From Eubacteriales bacterium SKADARSKE-1 (GTDB taxonomy: Bacteria; Bacillota; Clostridia; Oscillospirales; Acutalibacteraceae), in the NCBI GenBank assembly GCA_030920305.1, contig JARLUB010000001.1, positions 248,001 to 312,000 of the forward strand: a stretch of DNA of 64,000 nucleotides, read 5' to 3'. Below the pieces are notes generated by a model, which was not told the DNA's origin, searched no databases, and worked only from the letters and a program-made list of their open reading frames with translations. A program made the translations under genes and the position numbers. Shown here piece by piece: positions 15,808 through 27,334 of the stretch; the stretch's first letter is position 1, and each line of letters opens with the position of its first letter.

Positions 15808-16680
15808 TTATTCTCCAAATATTTTTTTTCTTACGGCAATTCCAGTTGGTGTTGCCGCAAGACCGCCAAGTCCAGTTTCACGAAGTTCTGGAGGTAAGGC
15901 TTTACCAACAGCATACATAGCGTCAATAACTTCATCAAATGGAACAAAACAGGTGATGCCAGCTAGTGCTAAATCAGCACAAAGTAATGCATTTACAACA
16001 CCAATGGCGTTTCTTTTAGCGCAAGGAATTTCAACAAGCCCGGCTATCGGGTCGCAAACTTGTCCCATAACATTGGTAATAGTCATAGCGCCAGCATGAA
16101 GTGCCTCGTCAATTGTTCCACCTAACATTTCAACAACAGCAGCTGCAGCCATTGCAGAAGCACTGCCGCATTCTGCTTGACAACCGCCTTCAGCGCCAGA
16201 TAAAGTTGCATTTTTTTCTATAATAAGACCAATTGCAGCAGCTGTGGCGAAAGCATTAACTAAAGTTTCTTCGTCAGCATCAATCTTTTCACCGGTTAAA
16301 AAAATACAGGCTGGCAAAATTCCGCAAGATCCAGCAGTTGGAGCGGCAATTATTTTACCCATAGATGTATTTACTTCAAAGCAAGATAGCGCATGGGCGA
16401 CACACTTTAGAGTATCTGCCGATAAGATAGTGTTGCCTTTACTAATGTAAGACATTAACTTTTTAGCATTACCAGAAGTTAACCCACTAACAGAAGGGAT
16501 TTCTTTTTTTAAGGTTTTTGAACAGGCGTCTTTCATTGTTTTTATAGCTTCTCTAAATTTTTGGCGAACTTCCTTAATAGTACAGTCGCTATTTTCAGCT
16601 TCAACGTCAATTGCCACTTCATAAATCTTTTTCCCCTGTTGATCACATAAGAGCTTAAGCTCATTAGCGTTATTATACAT
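15808..16680 (-). CDS. sdaAA: L-serine dehydratase, iron-sulfur dependent, alpha subunit
   Basis: A 290-residue SdaAA protein with the characteristic MGKIIAAPTAGSCGILPAC segment, AEGGCQAECGSASAMAAAA and CDPIAGLVEIPCAKRNA. Several of these cysteines hold the [4Fe-4S] cluster that activates serine for elimination. With SdaAB it converts L-serine to pyruvate and ammonia. It begins 12 bases after the sdaAB stop and ends at a strong terminator. This two-polypeptide form is typical of Gram-positive anaerobes that ferment amino acids. Confidence 0.93.
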   Translation of the reverse strand: MYNNANELKLLCDQQGKKIYEVAIDVEAENSDCTIKEVRQKFREAIKTMKDACSKTLKKEIPSVSGLTSGNAKKLMSYISKGNTILSADTLKCVAHALSCFEVNTSMGKIIAAPTAGSCGILPACIFLTGEKIDADEETLVNAFATAAAIGLIIEKNATLSGAEGGCQAECGSASAMAAAAVVEMLGGTIDEALHAGAMTITNVMGQVCDPIAGLVEIPCAKRNAIGVVNALLCADLALAGITCFVPFDEVIDAMYAVGKALPPELRETGLGGLAATPTGIAVRKKIFGE

Positions 16681-16692
16681 AATTTATAACTC

Positions 16693-17358
16693 CTAAATTT
16701 TATTTATACTGGAAATAGCATAAATACATTCTATTTTTGATAATTCATCAAGTAAATTTTTATCTGGATCGCCATCCATCTCAATTATAGTGATGGCGGT
16801 TTTTCCGCGACCTTCACGGTTGTTATATAGAGAAACTATGTTAAGATCATTTCTTTCAAATAAAGATGTGATGCGACTGATCATGCCTACTTTATCTAAG
16901 TGACTTATAACAACTGCGTTGTAATTTCCTGAAATGTTCGCAGGAAAACCATTTACAGATACAACATTAATTTCTCCACCACCAACAGATGAAGCAACTA
17001 TATTAGAAGTTTCGCCGTCTATATTTACCATCTCAGCTTTAACGGTATTTGGGTGAACATTTCCAAGATCAGCCTTAACAAAGTGAACTTCCATGCCTTG
17101 AGCCTGAGCAAGTTCTAATGAATGAATAATTCTTTCATCATCAGTTTTCATACCTAAAAGACCACCAACTAAAGCTCTATCAGTGCCGTGACCTTTGTAG
17201 GTTGTTGCAAAAGAGCCGTGTAAAAAGAAAGTGACAGATTTAACATCTTTTCGAGCTACTGATCTGCACATAAGACCAATTCTAGCAGCACCTGCTGTGT
17301 GTGAACTTGATGGTCCAATCATGGATGGACCTAGGACTCCAAATAAGCCTCTTCCCAT
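16693..17358 (-). CDS. sdaAB: L-serine dehydratase, beta subunit
   Basis: A 221-residue SdaAB protein. Residues about 5-150 form the substrate-side domain (GPSSSHTAGAARIG, FFLHGSFATTYKGHGTDRAL). Residues about 150-221 form an ACT regulatory domain (GMISRITSLFERNDLNIVSL). The ACT domain of the family can sense serine. It is the first gene of the sda operon, behind GGAGG and a clear promoter at 17425-17453. Confidence 0.92.
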   Translation of the reverse strand: MGRGLFGVLGPSMIGPSSSHTAGAARIGLMCRSVARKDVKSVTFFLHGSFATTYKGHGTDRALVGGLLGMKTDDERIIHSLELAQAQGMEVHFVKADLGNVHPNTVKAEMVNIDGETSNIVASSVGGGEINVVSVNGFPANISGNYNAVVISHLDKVGMISRITSLFERNDLNIVSLYNNREGRGKTAITIIEMDGDPDKNLLDELSKIECIYAISSINKI

Positions 17359-17424
17359 AAGTTTTCCTCCGTGTAAATAAAAATATGTACAAACAAACCA
17401 AAACTTGAATCGTTGAACAATTTA

Positions 17425-17453
17425 ATTATATAACAATTTATAAAAATAATCAA
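17425..17453 (-). promoter_or_regulatory. sdaAB-sdaAA promoter, TTGATT-17-TATAAT
   Basis: On the minus strand TTGATT (17448-17453) and TATAAT (17425-17430) are 17 bases apart. The -35 overlaps the terminator stem of the upstream radical SAM gene. Confidence 0.7.
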
Positions 17454-17487
17454 CTAAAAATTATTAATACTTTTTAGTTGATTATTT
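17445..17487 (-). terminator. Terminator of the radical SAM gene
   Basis: AATAATCAACTAAAAA (17445-17460) pairs with TTTTTAGTTGATTATT (17471-17486), a 16-bp perfect arm with a 10-base loop. The stem is AT-rich, but long enough to act as a terminator or mRNA-end stabiliser. Confidence 0.7.
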
Positions 17488-17494
17488 AAATATT

Positions 17495-18193
17495 TTACCC
17501 AACTCCTAAATCTTTATTATTAATTAAAATCTCAACGTGATTGTTTTCTTTAAGTTGAGGAGCAATGTTTGTTTTAAACCAAGATATTAAGTTTTCATCA
17601 CGTTCTACACTTGTAGAATTTTTATTAAAAACATTTATATTAAAATATTCAAAATGTTTTAAAGCTAGTTTTATATCCTCTAATATGATGTCCTTTGTTT
17701 GCCCTTTAATTCCTACTAAAAGACATACACCGTCAAAATATTTTGCAATTTCATTAACTGAAACTGTGCATGGTATACCTTTAGACCAAGAATTGCGAAG
17801 AGAAGCATTAAAAGTTTCTATGCCAGACCTAAACTTTATAACGATACCTGGAAACATACTTCTAAACTCATTTAATTCATTATGGTATAGCCAGTGAGCT
17901 TCAAACCAAATAGTGTGGATTGTTAATTCTGAGACTTTTTCTTTTAAAAAGTTTAAAGTATTTTTATCAAGCTCAAAACAAGAACCAGAATTTACAACGT
18001 CCAATACTCCAAACTTTCCCGTAAGTTTATTAATTACGGATTTATTTATAAGAAACGGATCAGATGATACATCGTTATAATAATCACAAAATTTGCACTT
18101 TTTCCACTTGCAACCGGTACCAATTAAAAGGATCATTTCCCTTTTCATTTTAGTAGTTATTAAAGAATATCGAATAAGATTGTTTTCATGCAA
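17495..18193 (-). CDS. Radical SAM protein with CX4CX2C cluster motif
   Basis: A 232-residue protein. LLIGTGCKWKKCKFCDYY supplies three cysteines with CX4CX2C spacing, rather than the usual CX3CX2C, for a [4Fe-4S] cluster. A partial TIM barrel follows (VNSGSCFEL, TIWFEAHWLYHNEL, IKFRSGIETFNASLR, VCLLVGIKGQT). The motif layout recalls the Elp3/archaeosine-lyase-like group of tRNA-linked radical SAM proteins, but that link is inference. No extra cluster-binding domain is present. It lies just downstream of tRNA-Leu, behind that gene's terminator, with AAGGGG upstream of ATG 18193. Confidence 0.7.
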   Translation of the reverse strand: MHENNLIRYSLITTKMKREMILLIGTGCKWKKCKFCDYYNDVSSDPFLINKSVINKLTGKFGVLDVVNSGSCFELDKNTLNFLKEKVSELTIHTIWFEAHWLYHNELNEFRSMFPGIVIKFRSGIETFNASLRNSWSKGIPCTVSVNEIAKYFDGVCLLVGIKGQTKDIILEDIKLALKHFEYFNINVFNKNSTSVERDENLISWFKTNIAPQLKENNHVEILINNKDLGVG

Positions 18194-18221
18194 TTAAAAG
18201 ACCCCTTATTAGCTAGTAAAC

Positions 18222-18254
18222 AAAAAATAATCGCCGAATAACATTAATTCGACG
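18222..18254 (-). terminator. Terminator of tRNA-Leu
   Basis: On the minus strand CGTCGAAT and ATTCGGCG form an 8-bp stem (one G-T pair) followed by ATTATTTTTTG. It lies 43 bases after the tRNA 3' end. Confidence 0.75.
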
Positions 18255-18296
18255 GTATGGAAAACCCAATTTTTTAAGTTCACCAACTTTAGGACT

Positions 18297-18383
18297 TGGT
18301 GCTGGTGACCGGACTTGAACCGGTACGATATCGCTACCGAGGGATTTTAAGTCCCTTGTGTCTGCCTATTCCACCACACCAGC
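18297..18383 (-). tRNA. tRNA-Leu (anticodon TAA), CCA encoded
   Basis: The acceptor stem GCTGGTG/CACCAGC is perfect, followed by discriminator A and an encoded CCA (18297-18299). The anticodon arm is GGGA-CTTAAAA-TCCC, giving anticodon TAA. A long variable arm and the T-arm (GGTTCAAGTCC) complete a class II tRNA of 87 bases. It decodes UUA, the most used leucine codon in an AT-rich genome. It is transcribed away from rpoB and ends at its own terminator. Confidence 0.95.
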
Positions 18384-18495
18384 GAGCACTAACTGAATTT
18401 TATTGTAACACGAAAAAAAATGAAAATCAATACTAATTTTAAAATCATAGTCAAAATTTGCTGAAAATGATTTAATTCAATAAACTAAAAAACAC

Positions 18496-18524
18496 TTGAC
18501 ACAAAAATTTGCTTATAGTACAAT
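18496..18524 (+). promoter_or_regulatory. rpoB promoter, TTGACA-17-TACAAT
   Basis: A perfect TTGACA (18496-18501) and TACAAT (18519-18524) are 17 bases apart, with about 160 bases of leader before the rpoB start. This means rpoBC has its own strong promoter here. Apart from this promoter I see no further structure in the 306-base gap. Confidence 0.8.
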
Positions 18525-18689
18525 GTTATATTGTATTATAATGGATATGTATACCCTAGTTCAATTAAAAATGCGATTATTTTGACAATAAACGAGGCTT
18601 TTTGTGTATTTTAATATTTTACTAAAGTTTAAAGTTTCAATAAAAATATGTCAAATTAAAAAGATAATGAATGGAGTTGTCAAAAAACT

Positions 18690-21600
18690 ATGCTAAAAGT
18701 TAAGCCAGTAAACCTGGGTAAAAACGTAAGGATGAGTTTTTCGCACATTGATGAAGTGTTGAAAATGCCAAATCTTATTGAACTGCAAAAAGATTCTTAT
18801 AAATGGTTTCTTGATGAGGGGCTAAAAGAAGTTTTTGAGGATGTTTCAGGCATAACGGATTACACAGGGAACTTAGTCTTAGATTTTGTTGATTACAAAA
18901 TGGATATTGACAAACCCAATTATAGTGTTGACGAATGTAAAGAAAGAGATTCAACATATTCAGCAGCGCTTAGAATAAAAGCTCGCCTTTTAAATAAAGA
19001 AAGTGGCGAAATAAAAGAATCTGAAGTCTTTATGGGAGATTTTCCTTTAATGACTGATAGTGGAACTTTTGTTATAAACGGTGCTGAAAGAGTTATTGTT
19101 TCGCAGTTAGTAAGATCACCTGGTGCTTACTATAAGATGGAATATGACAAAACAGGAAAAGAGCTTTTTTCATCAACAGTTATTCCAAACCGCGGCGCAT
19201 GGCTTGAATATGAAAATGATGCAAATGATGTACTTTATGTAAGAATAGACAAAAACAGAAAAATACCAATTACTGTTCTTATTCGTGCTTTAGGGCTTGG
19301 AACAGACGACGAAATTATAGAATATTTTGGAAGAGATCCTAGAATATTAGCAACAATTGATAAGGATCTTTGTAAAAATTCAGACGAAGGTCTTTTAGAA
19401 GTATATAGAAAATTAAGACCTAGTGAACCTCCAACAATTGATAGCGCAAAATCTCATCTTGAAACATTGTTTTTTGATGATAGACGTTATGATATTTCAA
19501 GAGTTGGACGTTACAAATACAATAAGAAATTAGGAATATCAGGAAGACTTCTGGGAAACGTTTTAGCTCAACCAATCGCAAACCCTTTAACGGGTGAGAT
19601 TATAGCAGAGGCTGGTAATGTAATTTCTTATGATAAGGCTATGGAAATAGAAAGATCCGGAGTTAATGTTGCTTATATTTCAAAAGATGAAAAAGAAGTA
19701 AAAGTAATTTCAAATGGTATGGTTGATATAAACAACTTTGTAAACTTTGATGCATATGAAATTTGTGGAGTTAAAGAAAAAGTTAGATTTAATGTTCTTC
19801 AAGAAATATTAGAAAAATGCTCAAATGATGATGAACTTAAAGAAATGATAAAGACCCGGATTGATGACTTAACTCCAAAACATATAACAATAGATGATAT
19901 ATTGTCTTCCATAAACTATATGAATTGCTTAGCGCAAGGAATTGGAACTATTGATGATATAGATCACCTGGGCAATAGAAGGATTCGCTCAGTTGGGGAA
20001 TTATTACAAAATCAATTTAGAATAGGATTTTCAAGGCTTGATAGATTAATAAGAGAAAGAATGACTTTACAAGCTCAAGATCTAGAACTTTTAACACCGC
20101 AATCACTTATAAACATAAGACCAATTGTATCTTCGATTAAAGAATTTTTTGGTTCCTCACCTTTGTCTCAGTTTATGGACCAAACTAATCCGCTGGCTGA
20201 ACTTACACATAAGAGACGTTTATCAGCTTTAGGCCCTGGTGGGCTTTCAAGAGACAGAGCAGGATTTGAAGTACGTGACGTTCATTATAGCCACTATGGC
20301 AGAATGTGTCCAATTGAGACGCCGGAAGGCCCGAACGTAGGACTTATTTCTTACTTAGCAACTTTTGCAAAAATAAATAAATATGGATTTATAGAGGCAC
20401 CTTTTAGAAAAGTCAATAAAGAAAAAGGAATTGTAACCGATGAAGTAGTTTACATGACAGCAGACGTGGAAGATGACTTTATTGTGGCGCAAGCCAATGA
20501 GCCACTTGACGAGCAAGGTCATTTTATAAATGCAAAAATTAACGGTAGATTCCGTGATGAATTTGTAGAAATTGAAAATGACAAAGCGGATTACATGGAT
20601 ATTTGCCCAAGAATGGTTGTATCTGTTGCAACGGCAATGATACCCTTTCTTGAAAATGATGATGCTAACCGTGCATTGATGGGGTCTAACATGCAGAGGC
20701 AGGCAGTTCCACTTTTAAAAACCGAGGCACCAATAGTTGGAACAGGTATGGAATATAAAGCTGGGGTCGACTCTGGAGTTTGTATTTTATCTAAAGATAA
20801 TGGCACTGTTGAAAAAGTTAGCGCCGATGAAATTTGTGTAAAATATGATTCAGGAAAACGAGAGAATTTTAAACTTTCAAAATTCGTAAGATCAAACCAA
20901 AGCACTTGTGTAAATCAAGTACCTACGGTAGATAAAGGTCAAAAAATTGAAAGAGGAGAAGTTTTAGCAGACGGACCAGCAACTAGCAATGGAGAAGTAA
21001 GTCTTGGCAAAAACGCGCTTATCGGATTTATGACATGGGAAGGCTATAACTATGAAGATGCCGTCTTAATTAATGAAAAAATAGTGCGTGATGATGTTTA
21101 TACGTCTATTCATATTGAAGAATATGAAACCGAGTCCAGAGACACTAAGCTTGGACCTGAAGAAATAACTCGTGATATTCCAAATGTTAGTGAAGATGTA
21201 CTTAAAGATCTTGATGAAAGTGGTATTATTCGAATTGGAACAGAAGTTAGAGCGGGTGATATTTTAGTTGGTAAAGTCACACCTAAAGGCGAAACCGAAC
21301 TAACTGCCGAAGAAAGGCTTTTGAGAGCTATTTTTGGAGAGAAGGCTCGAGAAGTTCGCGACACTTCGCTTAGAGTTCCTCATGGTGAGTATGGTGTTGT
21401 CGTTGATGTAAAGGTATTTACACGGGAAAATGCTAATGATGAATTAGCGCCGGGAGTCAACAAAGTTGTAAGGTGTTACATTGCTCAAAAGAGGAAACTT
21501 TCAGTTGGCGATAAAATGGCTGGTCGTCATGGAAATAAGGGTGTTGTATCTAGAATTTTACCGGTTGAAGATATGCCGTTTTTACCTGATGGTACTCCAC

Positions 21601-22457
21601 TTGATATAGTTTTAAATCCATTGGGTGTCCCATCGCGTATGAATATAGGCCAGGTGCTAGAAGTGCATCTTGGATATGCGGCAAAAGCTTTAGGTTGGAA
21701 AATAATGACACCTGTTTTTGACGGTGCCAATGAAGAGGACATTTTTGAATGCTTAAAGAAAGCTGGATATGATCCAAGCGGTAAAGTTCATTTAAAAGAT
21801 GGAAGAACTGGTGAATACTTTGACAATCCAGTTACAGTTGGATATATGTATTACTTAAAGCTTCACCATTTGGTTGACGATAAGATCCACGCTAGGTCCA
21901 CAGGTCCTTATTCGCTTGTAACGCAGCAGCCTTTGGGAGGTAAAGCTCAGTTTGGTGGTCAGCGTTTTGGAGAAATGGAAGTCTGGGCTCTTGAAGCTTA
22001 TGGTGCTGCTTACACATTGCAGGAAATTTTGACAGTTAAGTCAGACGATGTTGTTGGAAGAGTAAAAACATATGAAGCTATTGTAAAGGGGCAAAACATT
22101 CCAAAACCAGGAATTCCAGAATCATTTAAAGTTCTTATTAAAGAGCTTCAGTCGTTAAGCCTTGATGTTAAGGTTTTGAACGGAAACAACGAAGAAATAG
22201 ATCTAAAACAAAACTTTGATGATGATGACAATATGGGATTTACGCCAGCGGAAACCGATTTTCACGAGGAAGAAGTGGTGACCTCTCTAAATGGTTTTAC
22301 TGTAGAAGATTCTGATGGCAATGAAGAGTCTATAGAAGATTCTTCAATATCCTCTGATTCTGAAGATGATATAGATGAAGACTTATCTATTGATACTTCA
22401 GAAGATGATGAAACTTTTGATGAAGTAGACGAAACACTTGACTCAATAGAATATTAG
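18690..22457 (+). CDS. rpoB: RNA polymerase beta subunit
   Basis: A full-length 1255-residue beta subunit. The rifampicin region reads [20 protein letters not shown] with LSALGPGG, so the residues usually changed in resistance (Gln513, Asp516, His526, Ser531 in E. coli numbering) are wild type. [19 protein letters not shown] and the C-terminal [20 protein letters not shown] are present. After the usual C-terminal end there is a tail of about 75 residues very rich in Asp, Glu and Ser. rplJ and rplL, the usual upstream neighbours, are absent. rpoC follows after 11 bases. Confidence 0.97.
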   Translation: MLKVKPVNLGKNVRMSFSHIDEVLKMPNLIELQKDSYKWFLDEGLKEVFEDVSGITDYTGNLVLDFVDYKMDIDKPNYSVDECKERDSTYSAALRIKARLLNKESGEIKESEVFMGDFPLMTDSGTFVINGAERVIVSQLVRSPGAYYKMEYDKTGKELFSSTVIPNRGAWLEYENDANDVLYVRIDKNRKIPITVLIRALGLGTDDEIIEYFGRDPRILATIDKDLCKNSDEGLLEVYRKLRPSEPPTIDSAKSHLETLFFDDRRYDISRVGRYKYNKKLGISGRLLGNVLAQPIANPLTGEIIAEAGNVISYDKAMEIERSGVNVAYISKDEKEVKVISNGMVDINNFVNFDAYEICGVKEKVRFNVLQEILEKCSNDDELKEMIKTRIDDLTPKHITIDDILSSINYMNCLAQGIGTIDDIDHLGNRRIRSVGELLQNQFRIGFSRLDRLIRERMTLQAQDLELLTPQSLINIRPIVSSIKEFFGSSPLSQFMDQTNPLAELTHKRRLSALGPGGLSRDRAGFEVRDVHYSHYGRMCPIETPEGPNVGLISYLATFAKINKYGFIEAPFRKVNKEKGIVTDEVVYMTADVEDDFIVAQANEPLDEQGHFINAKINGRFRDEFVEIENDKADYMDICPRMVVSVATAMIPFLENDDANRALMGSNMQRQAVPLLKTEAPIVGTGMEYKAGVDSGVCILSKDNGTVEKVSADEICVKYDSGKRENFKLSKFVRSNQSTCVNQVPTVDKGQKIERGEVLADGPATSNGEVSLGKNALIGFMTWEGYNYEDAVLINEKIVRDDVYTSIHIEEYETESRDTKLGPEEITRDIPNVSEDVLKDLDESGIIRIGTEVRAGDILVGKVTPKGETELTAEERLLRAIFGEKAREVRDTSLRVPHGEYGVVVDVKVFTRENANDELAPGVNKVVRCYIAQKRKLSVGDKMAGRHGNKGVVSRILPVEDMPFLPDGTPLDIVLNPLGVPSRMNIGQVLEVHLGYAAKALGWKIMTPVFDGANEEDIFECLKKAGYDPSGKVHLKDGRTGEYFDNPVTVGYMYYLKLHHLVDDKIHARSTGPYSLVTQQPLGGKAQFGGQRFGEMEVWALEAYGAAYTLQEILTVKSDDVVGRVKTYEAIVKGQNIPKPGIPESFKVLIKELQSLSLDVKVLNGNNEEIDLKQNFDDDDNMGFTPAETDFHEEEVVTSLNGFTVEDSDGNEESIEDSSISSDSEDDIDEDLSIDTSEDDETFDEVDETLDSIEY

Positions 22458-22468
22458 GGGGTAGTAAA

Positions 22469-25400
22469 ATGGAATTTAATGTGTTTGAATCTATTAAGAT
22501 AGGACTTGCTTCTCCCGATCAGATAAAAGAATGGTCACACGGCGAAGTAAAAAAGCCGGAAACTATTAATTATAGAACATTAAAACCAGAACGTGATGGA
22601 CTTTTTTGTGAGAGGATTTTTGGGCCGCAAAAGGATTGGGAATGTCATTGCGGAAAATATAAGAGAATTCGTTATAAGGGTAAAATTTGTGATAGATGTG
22701 GGGTTGAAGTTACAAGAGCCAAGGTTAGACGTGAAAGAATGGGTCATATTGAATTAGCCGCTCCAGTTTCACATATATGGTATTTTAAAGGAATTCCCTC
22801 AAGAATGGGGCTTTTGCTTGATATATCTCCAAGAATGCTTGAAAAAGTTTTGTATTTTGCAACTTATATAGTCACTGATCCTGGAAATGCTCGTGAACTT
22901 GTAAAGTATCAATTTTTAACTGAAGTAGAATATAGAGATTTAAAAGAAAAATATGAAGATGATTTTCAAGCTCTAATGGGAGCTGAGGCTATTAAAATTT
23001 TACTTAGCGAAATAGATTTAGAAAAATTATCTACTGATTTGAAGAGTGATTTAGAATCAGCAGTTGGTCAAAAGCGCATAAGGCTTTTAAAACGATTAGA
23101 AGTTGTAGAGTCTTTTCGCCAATCAGGTAATCGTCCGGAATGGATGATACTTGATGTAATTCCAGTAATTCCACCCGACCTTCGCCCTATGGTTCAGCTC
23201 GATGGTGGAAGGTTTGCAACGTCTGACTTAAATGACCTTTATAGAAGGGTTATTAATAGAAACAACCGTTTAAAGAGATTACTTGAGCTTGGTGCGCCTG
23301 ACATTATAATTAGAAATGAAAAACGCATGCTGCAAGAAGCGGTTGACGCCTTAATTGATAATGGCAGACGCGGTCGTCCGGTTACGGGCCCTAATAACAG
23401 GCCGCTCAAATCTTTATCAGATATGTTAAAGGGAAAACAAGGACGTTTCCGCCAAAACTTGCTGGGTAAGCGTGTTGACTATTCTGGTCGTTCGGTTATT
23501 GTAGTTGGGCCGGAACTAAAAATGTATCAATGTGGCTTACCAAAAGAAATGGCTCTTGAACTGTTTAAACCTTTTGTAATGAAACGTTTGGTTGAAGTTG
23601 GTGCTGCTAGCAATATTAAATCTGCTAGAAAAGCTGTAGATAGGGCAAAACCAGAAGTTTGGGATGCATTAGAGACTGTTATTAAGGGGCATCCAGTGCT
23701 ACTTAACCGTGCACCAACACTTCATAGACTTGGAATTCAGGCTTTTGAACCAGTTTTAGTTGAAGGAAGAGCTCTAAAGTTACATCCACTTGTTTGTGCA
23801 GCATACAATGCTGACTTTGATGGTGACCAAATGGCAGTGCATGTTCCGTTGTCGGCTGAAGCTCAAGCTGAAGCAAGGTTTTTAATGTTAGCCGCTGGCA
23901 ATTTATTAAAACCATCTGATGGGCGGCCTGTTGCGGTACCAACTCAAGATATGGTTTTAGGATCTTACTATTTAACATTAGACAGAGACGGAGAACCTGG
24001 TGAAGGAAAGGTTTTCAGAGATTTCGATGAAGCTTTAATGGCTTATGATGCTAAAGAAATTAGCATTCATGCTAAAATTAAGGTTAAAAGAACTTTAAAT
24101 GTAAAAGGACAAAAAATTTCTGGCATTATTGATACAACAGTTGGAAAAATTATATTTAACCAACCGATTCCACAGAATTTAGGATTTGTTGATAGGTCTA
24201 AACCCGAAAATGCATTGAGATTAGAAATTGATTTCCTTGTAGGTAAAAAGCAACTTGAAAATATTGTAGCAAGATGCATTAAGGTACATGGGTTTGAAAA
24301 AGAGTCAGAAATTTTGGATGCAATAAAAGCACAAGGATTTAAGTATTCAACTAAAGGTGCTATTACAATAGCAGTTTGCGATGCGGTTATACCTCCGGCA
24401 AAGAAGGTAATAATAGCAGGAGCTGAGGCTGAAATTGAAAATATTTTACGTCAATATAAACGGGGACTTATTTCAGATGAAGAAAGATCTACTCATATTT
24501 TAAAAATATGGGATAAAGCTACGAATGACGTAACTAAGGCACTTCAAGATAATCTTGATAAATACAACCCAATATTTATGATGGCAGATTCAGGTGCTCG
24601 TGGATCTATGAGCCAGATTAGGCAGCTAGCTGGTATGCGTGGACTTATTGCAAATACCTCCGGTAAAACTATAGAGGTTCCTATTCGTGCAAATTATCGT
24701 GAAGGTCTTAATATTTTAGAATACTTTATTTCATCTCGTGGAGCTAGAAAAGGTTTAGCAGATACGGCTCTTAGAACAGCCGACTCTGGTTATTTGACTC
24801 GCCGTTTGGTTGATGTTTCCCAGGAAGTAATTATTCGTGAAGATGATTGCGGAACTACTGAAGGTCTTTCTGTTTTTGAAATTAAAGATGGTAAGGAATC
24901 AATTGAAAGTTTACACGAAAGATTGCTTGGCAGATATTTGTGTGATGATTTTAAAGATGAAAAAACTGGTGAAATTTTAGTTAGCTGTGACAAAATGATG
25001 GATGATAACGATGCTGATGTTATTGTCAACTCAGGAATTGAAAAAATAGACATTAGATCTATCTTAAATTGTAAAGCAAAACATGGCGTATGTAAAAAAT
25101 GCTATGGATCTAATCTTGCAAATGGCATGCCTGCATCAATTGGAGAAGCTGTTGGAATTATTGCAGCACAGTCAATTGGTGAACCAGGTACACAGCTTAC
25201 CATGAGAACCTTCCATACAGGTGGTGTTGCTAGCGCCGATGATATTACTCAAGGTCTTCCAAGAGTTGAGGAGCTTTTTGAAAGTCGCAAACCTAAACAT
25301 CTTGCTATCATTAACGAAATAGCTGGAGAGGTTCGCTTTGAAGAGATCAAAAAGAATTTACATGTTGTAATTTATAATAAAGAAACAGGCGAAGAAATAT

Positions 25401-26011
25401 CCTATTTAATACCATTTGGATCACGAGTTAGAGTAACAGAAGGGCAGATTATTGAAGCTGGAACAAGATTAACAGAAGGTTCAGTTAACCCTCATGATGT
25501 TTTGGCTATTAGTGGAACTGACGCTGTACAAAATTATCTTATTCAAGAAGTTCAAAGAGTTTATCGCATGCAAGGTGTTGACATTAATGATAAACATATT
25601 GAGGTTATTGTTCGCCAGATGATGAGAAAAGTTAGAGTTAAAGATGCTGGTGATACAAAGCTGCTTCCAAGCACTTTTGTTGACAAGTCAGAGTTTCATG
25701 CCGAGAATGATGAGATCAAAAGACGAATCGCAAATGGTGAAAAAGGCTTATTAGAAGCTACAGCAATTCCTGTGTTATTAGGTATAACAAAAGCATCACT
25801 TGCAACAGATTCATTCTTGTCTGCAGCTTCTTTCCAAGAAACTACAAGAGTTTTAACAGATGCAGCTATAAAGGGAAAGATTGATCCGCTAATTGGGCTT
25901 AAAGAAAATGTCATAATTGGTAAATTGGTGCCTGCTGGTACTGGAATGCATAGATATAGCGATGTAACTATTCAAAAAATAGAAGATTTGACAGAGTCTG
26001 AAGTAGTGTGA
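22469..26011 (+). CDS. rpoC: RNA polymerase beta-prime subunit
   Basis: A complete 1180-residue beta-prime subunit. The N-terminal zinc ribbon ([20 protein letters not shown]), the catalytic Mg motif [13 protein letters not shown], the bridge/trigger region ([18 protein letters not shown]) and the second zinc site ([19 protein letters not shown]) are visible. Its length is that of Firmicutes without large insertions. It is co-transcribed with rpoB. A 147-base gap containing a possible promoter separates it from rpsL. Confidence 0.97.
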   Translation: MEFNVFESIKIGLASPDQIKEWSHGEVKKPETINYRTLKPERDGLFCERIFGPQKDWECHCGKYKRIRYKGKICDRCGVEVTRAKVRRERMGHIELAAPVSHIWYFKGIPSRMGLLLDISPRMLEKVLYFATYIVTDPGNARELVKYQFLTEVEYRDLKEKYEDDFQALMGAEAIKILLSEIDLEKLSTDLKSDLESAVGQKRIRLLKRLEVVESFRQSGNRPEWMILDVIPVIPPDLRPMVQLDGGRFATSDLNDLYRRVINRNNRLKRLLELGAPDIIIRNEKRMLQEAVDALIDNGRRGRPVTGPNNRPLKSLSDMLKGKQGRFRQNLLGKRVDYSGRSVIVVGPELKMYQCGLPKEMALELFKPFVMKRLVEVGAASNIKSARKAVDRAKPEVWDALETVIKGHPVLLNRAPTLHRLGIQAFEPVLVEGRALKLHPLVCAAYNADFDGDQMAVHVPLSAEAQAEARFLMLAAGNLLKPSDGRPVAVPTQDMVLGSYYLTLDRDGEPGEGKVFRDFDEALMAYDAKEISIHAKIKVKRTLNVKGQKISGIIDTTVGKIIFNQPIPQNLGFVDRSKPENALRLEIDFLVGKKQLENIVARCIKVHGFEKESEILDAIKAQGFKYSTKGAITIAVCDAVIPPAKKVIIAGAEAEIENILRQYKRGLISDEERSTHILKIWDKATNDVTKALQDNLDKYNPIFMMADSGARGSMSQIRQLAGMRGLIANTSGKTIEVPIRANYREGLNILEYFISSRGARKGLADTALRTADSGYLTRRLVDVSQEVIIREDDCGTTEGLSVFEIKDGKESIESLHERLLGRYLCDDFKDEKTGEILVSCDKMMDDNDADVIVNSGIEKIDIRSILNCKAKHGVCKKCYGSNLANGMPASIGEAVGIIAAQSIGEPGTQLTMRTFHTGGVASADDITQGLPRVEELFESRKPKHLAIINEIAGEVRFEEIKKNLHVVIYNKETGEEISYLIPFGSRVRVTEGQIIEAGTRLTEGSVNPHDVLAISGTDAVQNYLIQEVQRVYRMQGVDINDKHIEVIVRQMMRKVRVKDAGDTKLLPSTFVDKSEFHAENDEIKRRIANGEKGLLEATAIPVLLGITKASLATDSFLSAASFQETTRVLTDAAIKGKIDPLIGLKENVIIGKLVPAGTGMHRYSDVTIQKIEDLTESEVV

Positions 26012-26066
26012 TAAAATTATTAGATGTCGTGCAGACTTTAATATTTTGAGTTTAGCTTAATTTTGT

Positions 26067-26095
26067 TTGAGTTTGCATAAGATTTTTGATATATA
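26067..26095 (+). promoter_or_regulatory. Possible rpsL promoter, TTGAGT-17-TATATA
   Basis: TTGAGT (26067-26072) and TATATA (26090-26095) are 17 bases apart, about 64 bases before the rpsL start. It would allow expression of the ribosomal protein genes independently of rpoBC. Confidence 0.45.
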
Positions 26096-26158
26096 AACAT
26101 GGTTATAAAGCTTATTTTTAGGCTTTTAACATATATATTTTATGTAAGGAGGTGTAGT

Positions 26159-26587
26159 ATGCCAACCTTTAATCAGTTAGTTAGAAAGGGTAGAGAAGTT
26201 TCTGAAAAGAAATCAACAGCTCCAGCTCTTTTAAAGGGATGGAACTCTAAAAAGCGTGAATCTGTTGACCAAACATCCCCACAAAAAAGAGGAGTTTGTA
26301 CAGCAGTTAAAACAGCTACCCCGAAAAAACCTAATTCAGCGCTTAGAAAAATTGCAAGGGTAAGGCTTTCAAATGGAATTGAAGTTAGTTCATATATTCC
26401 AGGAGAAGGACATAACTTGCAAGAGCATAGCGTTGTTCTTATCCGTGGTGGACGTGTAAAGGATTTACCTGGTGTTCGTTACCACATAATAAGAGGAACT
26501 CTTGACGCTCAGGGCGTTGCAAAGCGTATGCAGGCTAGGTCCAAATATGGTGCCAAAAAGCCAAAGGCAGGCGCTGCTAAAAAGTAG
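26159..26587 (+). CDS. rpsL: 30S ribosomal protein S12
   Basis: A 142-residue S12 starting [12 protein letters not shown] at ATG 26159 behind AAGGAGG; a longer in-frame start would add 20 unsupported residues. [17 protein letters not shown] and [13 protein letters not shown] are present, with lysines at both positions linked to streptomycin resistance (wild type). S12 lines the decoding centre of the small subunit. It heads the str gene group with rpsG, fusA and tuf. Confidence 0.97.
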   Translation: MPTFNQLVRKGREVSEKKSTAPALLKGWNSKKRESVDQTSPQKRGVCTAVKTATPKKPNSALRKIARVRLSNGIEVSSYIPGEGHNLQEHSVVLIRGGRVKDLPGVRYHIIRGTLDAQGVAKRMQARSKYGAKKPKAGAAKK

Positions 26588-26730
26588 GTAGAAATTGACA
26601 AAAACCGATATTTAATAAAATAATACAACGCGGAAGTGTTTTAAATATAAAAATACCTCTGTGTTGGCAAAACGGGAGTTTGTCGCTTTCGAGTACCGAT
26701 GATATCATTATTGTGAAGGAGGGAAGAAAA

Positions 26731-27201
26731 GTGCCAAGAAGAGGTTTGATTGCAAAACGTGATGTTTTGTCTGATCCAATATATAATTCAAAATTTGTAA
26801 CCCGTCTTATAAATAATATTATGTATGACGGTAAACGAGGCGTATCTCAGAAAATAGTTTATGGTGCATTCGACATAGTGGGAGAGAAAACCGGAAAAGA
26901 GCCACTAGAAGTTTTCGAACAAGCTATGGAAAACATTATGCCAGTTTTAGAAGTTAAAGCTCGTCGTGTAGGTGGTGCCACATATCAGGTTCCAATTGAA
27001 GTTAGACCAGCTAGACGCCAAACATTAGGTCTTCGTTGGTTAACAGGTTACGCAAGAAAAAGATCTGAAAGAACAATGAAGGAAAGATTAGCAGCTGAAA
27101 TTTTAGATGCTGTTAATGAAACTGGTGGAGCTGTTAAAAAGCGTGATGATACGCATAAGATGGCAGAAGCTAATAAAGCATTTGCGCATTATCGTTGGTA
27201 A
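26731..27201 (+). CDS. rpsG: 30S ribosomal protein S7
   Basis: A 156-residue S7 starting at GTG 26731 ([12 protein letters not shown]) behind AAGGAGGG. The longer frame from 26680 includes the ribosome site and is not credible. [16 protein letters not shown] and [15 protein letters not shown] are diagnostic. S7 organises the 16S rRNA head domain. In most Firmicutes fusA follows directly; here two secreted-protein genes intervene. Confidence 0.97.
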   Translation: MPRRGLIAKRDVLSDPIYNSKFVTRLINNIMYDGKRGVSQKIVYGAFDIVGEKTGKEPLEVFEQAMENIMPVLEVKARRVGGATYQVPIEVRPARRQTLGLRWLTGYARKRSERTMKERLAAEILDAVNETGGAVKKRDDTHKMAEANKAFAHYRW

Positions 27202-27334
27202 TATTTTTTACTTTGAAATTCATCTTAAAAAATATTAAAAAATTATTTTAACTTACTACTCAACAATTAATTTTGAACTTGTTTGTGTAACAAAAAGTAT
27301 AGATGCGTTTTATTTTTAGTAGGAGGCTTTTTGT

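Noticed and set aside
18690..22457. Rifampicin-resistance substitution in RpoB
   Set aside because: The positions usually changed (E. coli 513, 516, 526, 531) are wild type; the Pro in place of Gln510 is natural variation as far as I can tell.
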